A stretch of 64,000 bases of DNA from Desulfopila inferna (GCF_016919005.1 NZ_JAFFQE010000009.1:62001-126000), one strand, 5' to 3'; positions 35,230 through 44,168 are shown, counted from the first letter of the stretch. Translations and numbers: made by a program. Notes: generated from the sequence alone by a model not told the origin.

Positions 35230-35956
35230 AGCCATCGATGTAGTAAAAGTGTTCACCGGCAAGGATTTTACCGTCAGAGCTGTGGATGGTGTATCGACTG
35301 AAGTGGCACCCGGGGAGGTGGTGGTTGTGATCGGTCCATCAGGATCGGGAAAATCTACTTTTCTGCGCTGTATCAATGCCTTGGATCTTTTCGACTCCGG
35401 GCATATCATCATAGATGGCGTAGATCTGGCTCATAAAAAGACCAATCTCAATAAGGTTCGCGCCGAAGTTGGCATGGTTTTTCAGCAATTCAACCTTTTT
35501 CCTCACAAGACGGTCCTTGAAAACCTTACTATTGCCCAGGTCAAGGTACGCAAAAGAAGCCTCAAGGTCGCAGAAGAGAAGGGCCGTATGCTCCTGAACA
35601 AAGTCGGTATAGCCGTCAAGGAAAAGGAGTATCCCTCACGTCTTTCCGGTGGACAGCAGCAGCGCGTCGCCATCGCCCGGGCCCTGGCCATGGATCCCAA
35701 GGTCATGCTTTTTGACGAGCCGACCTCGGCACTCGATCCGGAGATGGTCGGTGAGGTTCTCGACGTTATGAAGCAACTGGCCCGGGAGGGAATGACCATG
35801 GTGGTGGTCACCCATGAGATGGGATTTGCCCGCGAAGTCGCAGATCGTGTACTGTTCATGGATGAGGGAAAGATCGTCGAGGTCGGTACCCCGGAGCATT
35901 TCTTTACCAATCCCCGGGAAGACAGAACCAAACTGTTCCTCAAACAGGTTCTTTAG
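35222..35956 (+). CDS. Polar amino-acid ABC transporter ATPase (GlnQ/HisP type)
   Basis: This 244-residue ATPase starts at GTG 35222, which overlaps the end of the permease gene and follows CGGAGG; a longer frame upstream is inside the permease and is rejected. Walker A is [10 protein letters not shown], followed by [15 protein letters not shown]; the signature is [14 protein letters not shown], Walker B is [15 protein letters not shown], and the switch His is in VTHEMGFA. It may also serve the ATPase-less permeases at 2963-5656. Its TAG stop codon is the first codon of structured repeat D1. Confidence 0.92.
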   Translation: MIKAIDVVKVFTGKDFTVRAVDGVSTEVAPGEVVVVIGPSGSGKSTFLRCINALDLFDSGHIIIDGVDLAHKKTNLNKVRAEVGMVFQQFNLFPHKTVLENLTIAQVKVRKRSLKVAEEKGRMLLNKVGIAVKEKEYPSRLSGGQQQRVAIARALAMDPKVMLFDEPTSALDPEMVGEVLDVMKQLAREGMTMVVVTHEMGFAREVADRVLFMDEGKIVEVGTPEHFFTNPREDRTKLFLKQVL

Positions 35957-36049
35957 AACCTTACAGATTGCTTTTTTTGTTAGAAAATCATCTGCTTAAA
36001 GGTTCTTATACCTCTCAAGGGGTACTGTAAAGAGTCCGGCTCAGCTGGG
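35954..36049 (-). repeat. Structured dispersed repeat, unit D1
   Basis: Read on the minus strand it has CCCAGCTGAGCCGGACTC, TTTACAG, the head hairpin of TACCCC type, and TATAAG. In plus coordinates the closing stem is AGAACCTT (35955-35962) with AAGGTTCT (35999-36006). The inner sequence is homologous to unit A (CAGAT, ATTTTCT, AATCTG). The element starts on the TAG stop codon (35954-35956) of the ABC ATPase gene. Confidence 0.82.
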
Positions 36050-36050
36050 T

Positions 36051-36160
36051 TAGTACCCTACTCCACAAAAGCTGTCATAAATAGCAAGAAAACGGAAAGC
36101 ACCTCTAAAGCCAATAGCTTGACCTGTTGCCAAGGTACTTATTCAGCTTCGCTGGGTATA
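36051..36160 (-). repeat. Structured dispersed repeat, unit D2
   Basis: This unit is in tandem with D1. In plus coordinates the closing stem is AGTACC (36052-36057) with GGTACT (36134-36139), and it again starts with TAG (36051-36053). The head hairpin is CAGC-TTC-GCTG (36144-36154), different from D1. Read on the minus strand the body shares GTTTTCTTG and GACAGC with C1 and C2. It is therefore of the C body type while its tandem partner is of the A type. Confidence 0.72.
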
Positions 36161-36207
36161 GCCCATTTGAAAAACTGCCACGCAGCTCAAGTATCACCCC
36201 TTAAGGT

Positions 36208-36260
36208 AAAAAAGAAAAAGGTCTCCGCAACCATAATGGTTTTGGAGACCTTTTCTTTTT
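36208..36260 (-). terminator. Bidirectional Rho-independent terminator of the rnf operon
   Basis: AAAAAGGTCTCC (36215-36226) pairs with GGAGACCTTTT (36244-36254), with an inner AACC/GGTT. A-tracts on the left and T-tracts on the right allow termination in both directions. It lies 22 bases after the rnfB stop and would close the minus-strand rnf operon. Confidence 0.82.
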
Positions 36261-36281
36261 CCGTTGGAGATGGAAGTCCGA

Positions 36282-37157
36282 TCAGCCGGCCATCTTCAGA
36301 CCGTTCACACCGCTGCGGGCAATGGCCTTCCTGCCCTGATACTTTCTCATAATATCACGTGGGCACTTGGTTACACATATCTCTTCACAGCCGGGGCCAT
36401 AGGCGATGCAGGCCTTATGATCAATCCTGACGATATTATCGAGGTAACTTACCGCATCTGCAGGACATGCCTTGACACACATCTTGCAGCCGATGCAGCC
36501 GACCTCACAAACCTTCTTGACGTTTTTGCCAAGATCCTTGGTTGAACAGGGTACATAAACACGAGCCCGCAGGGTCTGCAGCTCAATGATGGCTTTGGGG
36601 CACGTCTTTACACAAATACCGCAGCTCACGCATTTATCCGGGTTGACCACAGGGAAATTCTCCACCATATCAATAGCATCGAAGGGACAGGCTTCGGCGC
36701 ATTCGCCCAAGCCGATGCAGGCATACTGGCAGGCGGACGGTCCACCGAAACTGAGATTGGCAGCCGTACATGAAGCAAAACCAAAATATTCATGCTTATG
36801 GCTTACCCGCCCCTCCTCCCTGGAGCAGCGCACCAAGGCTATCTGATCTTCAACAGCGGTCATCTTCTTGCCGGTGAGATCTGCCACAACATTGGCAACC
36901 TTTTCCTTTCCCGGAAAACAAAGATTAGGGGGTACATCGGGGTCGTTGACAACCGCGATGGCATATCCCTCACACCCTGGATAGCCGCAACCTCCGCATT
37001 GGGCAAGGGGAAGTGACTCTAATACCTCTTCGATGAGGGGGTTGGTCTCAACGGCGAACTTATGGGCAGCTATTGCCAGCCCTATCCCGAAAAACAAACC
37101 GATACAGCCAAGAAGGGCTATGCCTCCCAATGCCAATTTAATTAATGCCGGATCCAT
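36282..37157 (-). CDS. rnfB: Rnf complex subunit B, multi-cluster ferredoxin
   Basis: RnfB (291 residues) takes electrons from ferredoxin into the Rnf complex. It has an N-terminal helix (about 8-30), a 4Fe-4S domain of the LPLAQCGGCGYPGCEGYA type, and then a long ferredoxin part with several clusters: CIGLGECAEACP, CVSCGICVKTCP, CIGCKMCVKACP and a last CIAYGPGCEEICVTKCP with wider spacing. This is longer than the two-cluster RnfB of enterics and like that of anaerobes. It is the last gene of rnfCDGEAB and ends at the terminator at 36208-36260. Confidence 0.93.
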   Translation of the reverse strand: MDPALIKLALGGIALLGCIGLFFGIGLAIAAHKFAVETNPLIEEVLESLPLAQCGGCGYPGCEGYAIAVVNDPDVPPNLCFPGKEKVANVVADLTGKKMTAVEDQIALVRCSREEGRVSHKHEYFGFASCTAANLSFGGPSACQYACIGLGECAEACPFDAIDMVENFPVVNPDKCVSCGICVKTCPKAIIELQTLRARVYVPCSTKDLGKNVKKVCEVGCIGCKMCVKACPADAVSYLDNIVRIDHKACIAYGPGCEEICVTKCPRDIMRKYQGRKAIARSGVNGLKMAG

Positions 37158-37191
37158 AATATACTCTCAAAACGTAGAAATAATTCTATTG

Positions 37192-38136
37192 TTAAAAAAT
37201 CTTCAGCCCGGAAAACCCGAGAAACGCCATGGCAAACTGCCCGGCTACAATAAATGCAATTGGCAAACCTTTAAACGTCGGCGGTATTTTGGCAAGCATC
37301 AATCGTTCACTGACGGAACTCATAAGATACAGAGCGAGGAGAAATCCGCCGCCGGCGCCAAGCGACAGCATAAAGGTTTCCAGAAAATTATATTCGTTGC
37401 TTGCCATAATAAGCGGCACGGCAATGACGACACAGTTGGCAATAACAAGAACAAGGAAGACTCCGAAAGAATTAAAAAGTATCGGGTTAACCTTTCTCAA
37501 GATGGTATCGATGGCCTGCACCGTCAGGGAGGTCAGACCGATAAACACCACAATCTGCAGGAAGGTGAGATTGAAGGGTTTAAGCACATGCTGATAAAGA
37601 ATCCAGCTCATCACCCCCGAGGCCACCATTACCAGTGTAAAAACAACCCCCATGCCCTTGGCCGTGGTTTTTCTCTTCGATGTGCCGAAGAAAACACAAA
37701 GGCCGAGATATTTAGTGAAAACAAAGTTATTAATCAGCAGAGCCCCGAGAAGGACGGAGAAAAGATACCCTATATAGGATTTGGCAACACCGAAGGTCTC
37801 ATCAGCCGTGCCGTTGATTCCCCTGATGGAAACAATATGAGTCTCGGTGGTATTGAGGGGCTCCTGAAAAAACAGGGAAACACTGCGATTATCGTCCGCC
37901 ACCTCAACACGCTCCAGTTCCAGTCGTATATCCGGATCGTTTTGCTCGTATATGGTGTAGTTATCATGGTTTTCGATTGTTTCCGGCTCTACCGGTGCGC
38001 TAAACTCCACGATAATCTCGTTTTCCGCACCAAAGCTTTTATCACTTATAATTTCAGCCGCCCAGGCAGCAGAAGGCAGCAGGAAAAGCAGAAGAGCAGC
38101 AATCAATGTTCGTTTTAATGCTGTTCCGTTCATCAT
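37192..38136 (-). CDS. rnfA: Rnf complex subunit A with N-terminal exported Ig-like domain
   Basis: This protein is 314 residues long, whereas RnfA is normally about 190-200. The C-terminal part (about 118-314) is ordinary RnfA: GYLFSVLLGALLINNFVF, LGLCVFFGTS and six hydrophobic helices. The N-terminal part is a signal peptide (to about residue 27, with AAWAAE) and a roughly 85-residue beta-rich domain (IIVEFSAPVEPETIENHDNY, then SLFFQEPLNTTETHIVSIRG), which resembles SbsA/Big_5 Ig-like domains. The start is firm because its ATG overlaps the rnfE stop (ATGA) and follows AAGGGG. The extra domain would face the periplasm. Its role is unknown. Confidence 0.85.
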   Translation of the reverse strand: MMNGTALKRTLIAALLLFLLPSAAWAAEIISDKSFGAENEIIVEFSAPVEPETIENHDNYTIYEQNDPDIRLELERVEVADDNRSVSLFFQEPLNTTETHIVSIRGINGTADETFGVAKSYIGYLFSVLLGALLINNFVFTKYLGLCVFFGTSKRKTTAKGMGVVFTLVMVASGVMSWILYQHVLKPFNLTFLQIVVFIGLTSLTVQAIDTILRKVNPILFNSFGVFLVLVIANCVVIAVPLIMASNEYNFLETFMLSLGAGGGFLLALYLMSSVSERLMLAKIPPTFKGLPIAFIVAGQFAMAFLGFSGLKIF

Positions 38137-38750
38137 TTTAGCCCCTTGGATCGTTTATATGCAATTTCAATATAGTTAAAAAAGGCCATCATCAGACCGA
38201 CGACGAAGAAACCCGCGCTTGGCAGTATGAAAAAAAGCAGCGGTTTGAAGCCAAGGACATCATATCCCAATACGGCGCCGGAGCCCAGCAGTTCGCGCAC
38301 AAAACCGATTGTTACCATACCGACCAGAAAACCAAGCCCCATGCCTAATCCGTCCCAGAAAGAGGCGCTGACTTTCTCCTTGCAGGCAAACATTTCCAGC
38401 CTCATGGTGATGATGGCAAAAGCCACGATGATTTTGACGAAGATTCCCATTTTGGCATAGGCCTCGGGGAGCGCCGCCGCCAGAGTGAGATCAATAACGG
38501 TGACCCAGGTAGCGATGGTGAGGGTATAGGTCGGAATCCTGATACGAGGATGAATGACATCCTTGAAAAGCGAAATGGTGACACTGGAAAATACCTGGAC
38601 GAACAATACCGCCAGGCCCAGCATGAAGCCATTCATCACGGTTGTGGAAATACCAACCGCCGGACACATTGACAGCGCCAGTTTAAATATCGGGTTTTCA
38701 GCGAGAATGCCGTTAGCAACGAGCTGAAAATTTGATTTATCATTAGCCAC
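38133..38750 (-). CDS. rnfE: Rnf complex subunit E
   Basis: RnfE (205 residues) is an integral membrane subunit with about six helices and the family's block VFSSVTISLFKDVIHPRIRI. It forms with RnfA the membrane core that carries a half-membrane iron-sulfur site. In this protein MCPAVGISTTVMNG near residue 28 and LEMFACKEK near residue 120 provide the conserved cysteines. Its stop overlaps the rnfA start by four bases, and it begins 21 bases after the rnfG stop. It is of normal length. Confidence 0.92.
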   Translation of the reverse strand: MANDKSNFQLVANGILAENPIFKLALSMCPAVGISTTVMNGFMLGLAVLFVQVFSSVTISLFKDVIHPRIRIPTYTLTIATWVTVIDLTLAAALPEAYAKMGIFVKIIVAFAIITMRLEMFACKEKVSASFWDGLGMGLGFLVGMVTIGFVRELLGSGAVLGYDVLGFKPLLFFILPSAGFFVVGLMMAFFNYIEIAYKRSKGLK

Positions 38751-38771
38751 GATACGATCCTCTCTTTGTGG

Positions 38772-39662
38772 TTAAAAAGAAACTGATATATTCTGGGTAT
38801 CTACGACAGAGTCCAGTATGTTTATGCGATAGGCGAATTTTCTTACCATGGCCTTTATGCCGTCAGTCACGGCAACCGTGGAAATGGTGGCACCGGTAAG
38901 TGCATAGATATCCTGACCGCGGTACTTCTCCATCACCTGGGCGATATCTTCAGGAGGCAGATCCATTTCCAGTGCTTCCATGTAGTCGGTTGGAATAGGG
39001 GCCTTGACCACATCGAGCCCTTTTATGACTTCATAGGGTTTACCCTTGAACTGGTTCTTGAAAAACGGCTGTTCGATTTCAGCGCCGAGTCCCGGGTCTT
39101 CCTCATGTTCGAGGACCTCAAAACCGATGAGGGTAAAATCCGTTCTCAGTGCCAGCATAACGGCGATATGGGTTTTAAATCCGGGAAACTTGCCGCTGAG
39201 AAGATATGCCGCTCTTTCACCGTCATCGGTTATGGTCTGAAATTTCTCAGCCAGGCGAAAATCTTTTCCAGGGCCGATCGCCGAGGCAATGGCGCTGTCC
39301 CGCTCTTTATCTTCACGTACCTTTTCGCGGTCGATGTCTACATCGCTTTGAGCTGCAAGATTACCATTAAGATCGATTTCCAGGAAGACGAAGGGGCTGG
39401 AGGCCTGTTCGCCGCCCGGCAAAAGGTAACCGATAGACTGTTCTCCCCCCCGGGAAACCACATACCGGTAGATGGTATTCATCTCAACGGATTCGGGAAC
39501 TTCATCCTGGAATCCCAGCAGCGAGAAAGCTACACGCTCTTCCTTAAGATGCTCGTTGTGTATTTTGGCTTCATTTGTGAAAACGAAGGTAACTCCCATT
39601 ACCGTCGCTGCCAGAATGCAGGACAGCGTCAAACGGAAGACTATGGTGAGCATTTCTTTCAT
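38772..39662 (-). CDS. rnfG: Rnf complex subunit G, covalent FMN protein
   Basis: RnfG (296 residues) is a periplasm-facing subunit with one N-terminal helix (about 7-27) and an FMN-binding domain. The flavin attachment motif is seen as ALTGATISTVAVTDGI near residues 253-268; the FMN would be linked to the second Thr. GFEVLEHEEDPGLGAEI is the typical block before it. The protein is longer than the enteric form by a charged central stretch. Its start overlaps the rnfD stop by four bases (ATGA), indicating translational coupling. Confidence 0.92.
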   Translation of the reverse strand: MKEMLTIVFRLTLSCILAATVMGVTFVFTNEAKIHNEHLKEERVAFSLLGFQDEVPESVEMNTIYRYVVSRGGEQSIGYLLPGGEQASSPFVFLEIDLNGNLAAQSDVDIDREKVREDKERDSAIASAIGPGKDFRLAEKFQTITDDGERAAYLLSGKFPGFKTHIAVMLALRTDFTLIGFEVLEHEEDPGLGAEIEQPFFKNQFKGKPYEVIKGLDVVKAPIPTDYMEALEMDLPPEDIAQVMEKYRGQDIYALTGATISTVAVTDGIKAMVRKFAYRINILDSVVDTQNISVSF

Positions 39663-40708
39663 TTCTCACCTCCCTGCGGCAGAGCAAATCGTTTTTGTTT
39701 AAACCAGCCGTCCAGCACCGTGGACAGGGGATTCATGAGAAGGATGGCATAACAGATCCCTTCGGGGTATCCGCCTTTCAATCTGATAAGCACGGTCAAA
39801 GCGCCGATACCGACACCGAAGACAATCTGCGATATCTTGTTTGAAGGACTGGTGACATAATCGGTGGCCATAAAGAAGGCACCGAGAAGGGCACCGCCTG
39901 AAAGTACGGCCAGCAGAGGATCGCCGGCAAAGTATCCTTCTCCCCCGAAAATCCAGGTCAGTACGGCTATGGAGCCCAGCAGGGAAACAGGAATATGCCA
40001 GGTTATATATCTTTTATAGAGCAGGAAAAGTCCGCCAAGCAGCATCAGGAAACCTGAGGTCTCCCCGATGGAGCCAGGTCTCCAGCCCAGGAAAAAGCTG
40101 GTATAGAGACTTGCACCTTCACCGAATCGTTCGTTGAAAGCCGCCATACCCTGCTCTTTCATTACCGCCAGCGGCGTCGCCGTGGAGACGGCGTCTATGG
40201 AAACGCCGAGATAGGAGAAAATGGCTCCGGGTTCGATCGGCGGCAACCAGGCCGAGGTCATGGCTACGGGAAAAGAGGCCAACAGAAATGCTCGTCCCAG
40301 CAGTGCCGGATTAAAGAAGTTGTACCCCAGCCCTCCAAGGATGTGCTTGCCGATATAGATTGCGAATATGGCGGCAAGAACCGGCAGAAAAGCGGAGACA
40401 CCAGGAGGTATGACAAAGGCTATAAGCATGCCGGTAAGGGCTGCGCTGCCATCCCTGACGGTCACCTTTCTCCCCAGGGCTTTCTGGCTCACAGCTTCAA
40501 CCGCCATGCAACTGGCCACTGAGACAGCGGTGATGAATAACACCTGAATACCAAAGACAAATACCGAGAGGATCAGCGGCGGTACCAGACAGCCCACCAC
40601 AGTCCACATGATTTTTTCAACCGACTCATCGCTCTTGATATGCGGGGAAATGGAAACTTTCCATAACCCCTGCTGAGCAGATGGCAGGTTACCTTGCTGT
40701 TCGATCAC
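39659..40708 (-). CDS. rnfD: Rnf complex subunit D
   Basis: RnfD (349 residues) is a membrane subunit with about nine helices, related to NqrB, and a probable ion-path component. The covalent FMN site is AVSTATPLAVMKEQ near residues 173-186 (Thr in the S-T-A-T motif). Other family blocks are GGLGYNFFNPALLGRAFLL and the C-terminal FFMATDYVTSP. It overlaps the rnfG start and begins 98 bases after the rnfC stop. Length is as in the family. Confidence 0.93.
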   Translation of the reverse strand: MIEQQGNLPSAQQGLWKVSISPHIKSDESVEKIMWTVVGCLVPPLILSVFVFGIQVLFITAVSVASCMAVEAVSQKALGRKVTVRDGSAALTGMLIAFVIPPGVSAFLPVLAAIFAIYIGKHILGGLGYNFFNPALLGRAFLLASFPVAMTSAWLPPIEPGAIFSYLGVSIDAVSTATPLAVMKEQGMAAFNERFGEGASLYTSFFLGWRPGSIGETSGFLMLLGGLFLLYKRYITWHIPVSLLGSIAVLTWIFGGEGYFAGDPLLAVLSGGALLGAFFMATDYVTSPSNKISQIVFGVGIGALTVLIRLKGGYPEGICYAILLMNPLSTVLDGWFKQKRFALPQGGEK

Positions 40709-40806
40709 GTTTCACCTTCCTACCTTAAAGACAGTCCCTTAAAAATTTATCTGCAAAATTCGCATATCGGCCTGGTAACACCCTGCAATGGAGCAGCCGA
40801 CTTTTC

Positions 40807-42129
40807 CTATTTCCTTTTGGCCTTCATCTTTGCCAGTCGGACAAATTGCACCAGAGGTCGCTTGGCCGGGCAGACATAGGCACACGATCCGCATTCAAAA
40901 CATTCGAACACTCCGAATCGCTCCGTTTCTTCCGCATGATTTGCCTCGACAAAAAGACCGATTTCTTTGGGTTCCAGCCCCATCGGACAGGCCTCGAGAC
41001 ACCAACCGCAGCGGATACATTGAGAATGTGGAGCTGTATCTATTTCATCCTCGGAGAGAAAAAGTACTGAAGAGGTCGTCTTGGTGATGGGAATGTCGAG
41101 GCTTGAAACGGCAAAACCCATCATCGGGCCGCCCAGGACGATCTTTTTCAGCTCTGGCTTAATACCGCCCAGATAATCGACTATGTCGGAGATCCTGGTT
41201 CCCATCTTAACCAACAGATTAGCCGGTCGCTGTATCCCTTTACCGGAAACTGTTATTACTTTCTCATAAAGCGGTTTTTCCAGAACAACGGCGTCATAGA
41301 TTGCTTTGGCGGTGGAGACATTTTGCACAACAACCCCTACTGCCGAGGGCAAGGCGTATCCTGGAACCTTGCGGCCGGTTACTGCCTGTATAAGCTGCTT
41401 TTCAGATCCCTGGGGATATTTGACCTGCAGCGCTCTTACCTCAATCTTGAAATCGCTTTCAGCGGTATTTGCGGCAGTCTCACTCAGAGCCTGAAAGGCA
41501 TTAGGTTTGTTGCTTTCGACGCCTATCAGGCAGTTGCTGATACCCAGGATACGCAAAATGACCTTACATCCCTCGATGATTTCAGCACTATGTTCAACCA
41601 TCTGTCTGTGATCCGCCGTAATATAGGGCTCACACTCCGCCGCGTTGACCACCAGAGTATCCACCGGACTATTGCTGGGAGGAGAGAGCTTGACATGCGT
41701 CGGAAAGCCCGCCCCACCGATGCCGATGACCCCGGCATCCTTGAGCTTTCCCAGCAGTTCTTTGGGGTCGATATCGCGCCATTCCTTTTTTTCATAGTGA
41801 AGCGGGGCAGCTTCGGGATTCACGGTGATGGTGATTGATGGGGCATTGAGTTTCAGCGGATGAACTGAAGATGAAATAGCCTTGATCTTGCCCGCTGCCG
41901 GTGAATGCAGGGGCACGCCCAAGCCCTTGACAACATCGCCGATAACAGCGCCCTCTCCAACCTCCGCCTTTTTTTCGACGGTGGGTTTACAGGGAGCACC
42001 GATATGCTGGCTCAGAATGATTTCCAGCTCGGCTGGAACAGGCATGACCTCGATCTTCTTAGCCGCGGTCAGCTCCTTTGATTCCGGTGGATGTATTCCA
42101 CCCTTTGGAAATGTCAATAATGTGGTCAT
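40807..42129 (-). CDS. rnfC: Rnf complex subunit C, NADH-binding
   Basis: RnfC (440 residues from ATG 42129, MTTLLTFPKGGIHPPESK) is the peripheral subunit that reacts with NAD. The start is chosen because the FPKGGIHPP block is the family N-terminus; the frame is open for 22 more codons upstream without family similarity. It contains GIGGAGFPTHVKLSP (flavin/NAD Rossmann-like loop, about 133-147) and two C-terminal 4Fe-4S motifs, CIRCGWCLEACP and CFECGSCAYVCPAKRP. It is the first gene of rnfCDGEAB. The promoter should lie in the 160 bases upstream. Confidence 0.92.
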   Translation of the reverse strand: MTTLLTFPKGGIHPPESKELTAAKKIEVMPVPAELEIILSQHIGAPCKPTVEKKAEVGEGAVIGDVVKGLGVPLHSPAAGKIKAISSSVHPLKLNAPSITITVNPEAAPLHYEKKEWRDIDPKELLGKLKDAGVIGIGGAGFPTHVKLSPPSNSPVDTLVVNAAECEPYITADHRQMVEHSAEIIEGCKVILRILGISNCLIGVESNKPNAFQALSETAANTAESDFKIEVRALQVKYPQGSEKQLIQAVTGRKVPGYALPSAVGVVVQNVSTAKAIYDAVVLEKPLYEKVITVSGKGIQRPANLLVKMGTRISDIVDYLGGIKPELKKIVLGGPMMGFAVSSLDIPITKTTSSVLFLSEDEIDTAPHSQCIRCGWCLEACPMGLEPKEIGLFVEANHAEETERFGVFECFECGSCAYVCPAKRPLVQFVRLAKMKAKRK

Positions 42130-42292
42130 AGTACGAACATTGCTCAGTAAATAATAAGCACATCCTGCCCTTTTGCCGGATGCGCCCGAGGGCACAGGTT
42201 CAACTCAACTTTCCCGAATCGATCTGCAATTTTATAATTTTTTCAAACATTTCTGTCCTGCCTGGAATGGTTGAGCGGAACAGGGATAGCAG

Positions 42293-43276
42293 TTACTCAA
42301 TACCAGCAAAATTTTTCATAAACTGAATTCTCTGCAGTCCAGATGAATCATTGTCATCCTGGTAGCTTAGCATTCCACGAAAGTCATTGATGGTATTGAA
42401 GGTTTTTCGATCCATCCACTCTTCGAGTCCCTTCAGGATTTCGGTAATATGCGGCGCACCGTTAGTATAAATGCTCGACACAACCTGAACGGCCTTTGCC
42501 CCAGCCAGCAGCTGCTTGATAAGCCCTGCACTGTCGTGCACCCCGGTGGAAGCGGCAAAATCCTGCCCGACCCTGTTGGACAGCAAGGCTATCCAGCGAA
42601 GAGGCGTAGCCAGTTCTTCAGGGGTTGAAAAGACAGGAGCTGAGCGAACTGTGAGATTTTCAATATCAAAATCGGGTCGATAGTAGCGGTTGAAAAGCAC
42701 AAACCCGGCCACCTTGCCAGTCCAGCTGAGGCGTGCAACCAAATTCGCCAGCGAAGAGGAATATCTGCTCATTTTCAAGGCGATGGGGATAGAAATTAGT
42801 GCTGCCACCTTCTCGAGGACATCAAAATAGACCTTTTCGTACTCCACGCTTCTCTTGTGCGACTGACTGGGCAACAGGGAGATATTGATCTCCAATGCAT
42901 CGGCCCCGGCGTTCTCCACCGATTTGGCGAAGGATACCCATTCACTGTCGGAGACACAGTTTATTGAAGCAATGATGGGAATTTGAGTTTTCTGTTTGGC
43001 CCCGCTGAGAAGATCCAGATAAGCTGAAACAGCGTTGTCTCTGGTATATCCCTTCACATAATCAAAGGCTTCAGGATAGTCGGTGTTATAGCTTTCAATA
43101 TTCTGATGGAGTTCCGCCAGAATCTGTTCTTCAAAAAGCGATTTCAAGACAATTGCGCCGGCATTGTTATCGGCCAGTTCGCTAATTTTATCAACGGAAC
43201 CGGTAAGCCCACAACTACCTACGATAAGAGGATTTTTCAAACGCAATCCGAGATAATTCGTTGACAGATCTTTCAT
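42293..43276 (-). CDS. Dihydroorotate dehydrogenase-like flavoprotein
   Basis: This 327-residue TIM-barrel flavoprotein of the DHOD-like type has the N-terminal block LGLRLKNPLIVGSCGLTG, ALEINISLLPSQSH in place of the dihydroorotate-site lysines, and AASTGVHDSAGLIKQLLAGA near the FMN phosphate site. The family is annotated as dihydroorotate dehydrogenase-like, but it lacks the catalytic Ser/Cys loop seen in true PyrD, so a pyrimidine role is doubtful. It is found in many anaerobes with unknown substrate. It lies upstream of rnfC on the same strand, with a 163-base gap, so it may have its own promoter. Confidence 0.8.
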   Translation of the reverse strand: MKDLSTNYLGLRLKNPLIVGSCGLTGSVDKISELADNNAGAIVLKSLFEEQILAELHQNIESYNTDYPEAFDYVKGYTRDNAVSAYLDLLSGAKQKTQIPIIASINCVSDSEWVSFAKSVENAGADALEINISLLPSQSHKRSVEYEKVYFDVLEKVAALISIPIALKMSRYSSSLANLVARLSWTGKVAGFVLFNRYYRPDFDIENLTVRSAPVFSTPEELATPLRWIALLSNRVGQDFAASTGVHDSAGLIKQLLAGAKAVQVVSSIYTNGAPHITEILKGLEEWMDRKTFNTINDFRGMLSYQDDNDSSGLQRIQFMKNFAGIE

Positions 43277-44168
43277 ATCTTCTCTTCAAGTATAGTATTA
43301 GCAGGCGATAAGTACGCCGGGTTAAATACAGACCACCACAATAGCCATCAGAAACTTGTGCGATTTGTGCTCAATGTGCCAAAGAAACAACAACAAAAGC
43401 AAATTTGTAAGCTGGCATTTTTACCAAAAAACATCCCCCAAGACAAGTTTTTTCGCATACCAATAGCTTACAAGTTATTCACATATTTGAAATGACTCAT
43501 CAAATATTTTTAATTTGGATTTTTTTCTTTGATAATCTCTACTTGTTCAAAGAGAGACTAGAGAATGCTGCATAGCTCTTTTTGCACAGAAAAGTTGGTC
43601 ACAGCTTGACTTCCTATAGACTCAGCAGGCTAAACGGTTGTTGAGCCGGCAATATAGTAGCGGAAAACGACAACTTCAATACAAAACGTCAAGCCTCGCC
43701 GCATTTCTGTTGGCCTGCTGGCCATTGGAAGCGATCCTTTCGTCCTGATCGGAGAACCCTTAGAAAAGATTAAGATCAACGGCCGATTTCTTATTTCTTT
43801 TTCCATTTTCCTTGATATTGTATTTGCGTATTCACCATTATCACAATCGGGAGCCTGAAGGGATCTTCAATGAAATTATCACATTATTTTAAAGGATAAT
43901 CTCATAAAATGTCGGCGCGTACTCTCAGGTGGCCAGAGAAAAAGACCGATACAGCTCCTAGGAGTGCGTCGGAGAATTGCAATTTTTCCTCAGATTAAGA
44001 CGTTTTTAGGAAATCAAGCACAGCCATATACTTATTATCGGAGTCTTCGCTTACCTGCGAGCATTGATTTTCTAAAGACCAGCTGCGCGGGCGATCGTTT
44101 TTCTTGAAGTCGGTGTTTATGCCCGTACGGGTGCTTATCGCGACGCCATCAAAAAAAAGGAGTTATTG
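43277..44168. other. Long AT-rich intergenic region with no recognised gene
   Basis: These 892 bases between divergent genes are the longest gap in the window. I see no open frame with family similarity, no tRNA-like cloverleaf, and no copy of the structured repeat. A short palindrome, GGCG-ATAAGTA-CGCC, occurs near 43304. The stretch 43440-43560 is very AT-rich. AAAGGAG before 44169 is the ribosome-binding site of the next gene. Confidence 0.4.

Noticed and set aside
13523-36160. The structured repeats as integron attC sites.
   Set aside because: They sit at stop codons and are modular, like attC, but the required R'' and R' boxes (RYYYAAC and GTTRRRY) are absent in the right places and no integrase is seen.
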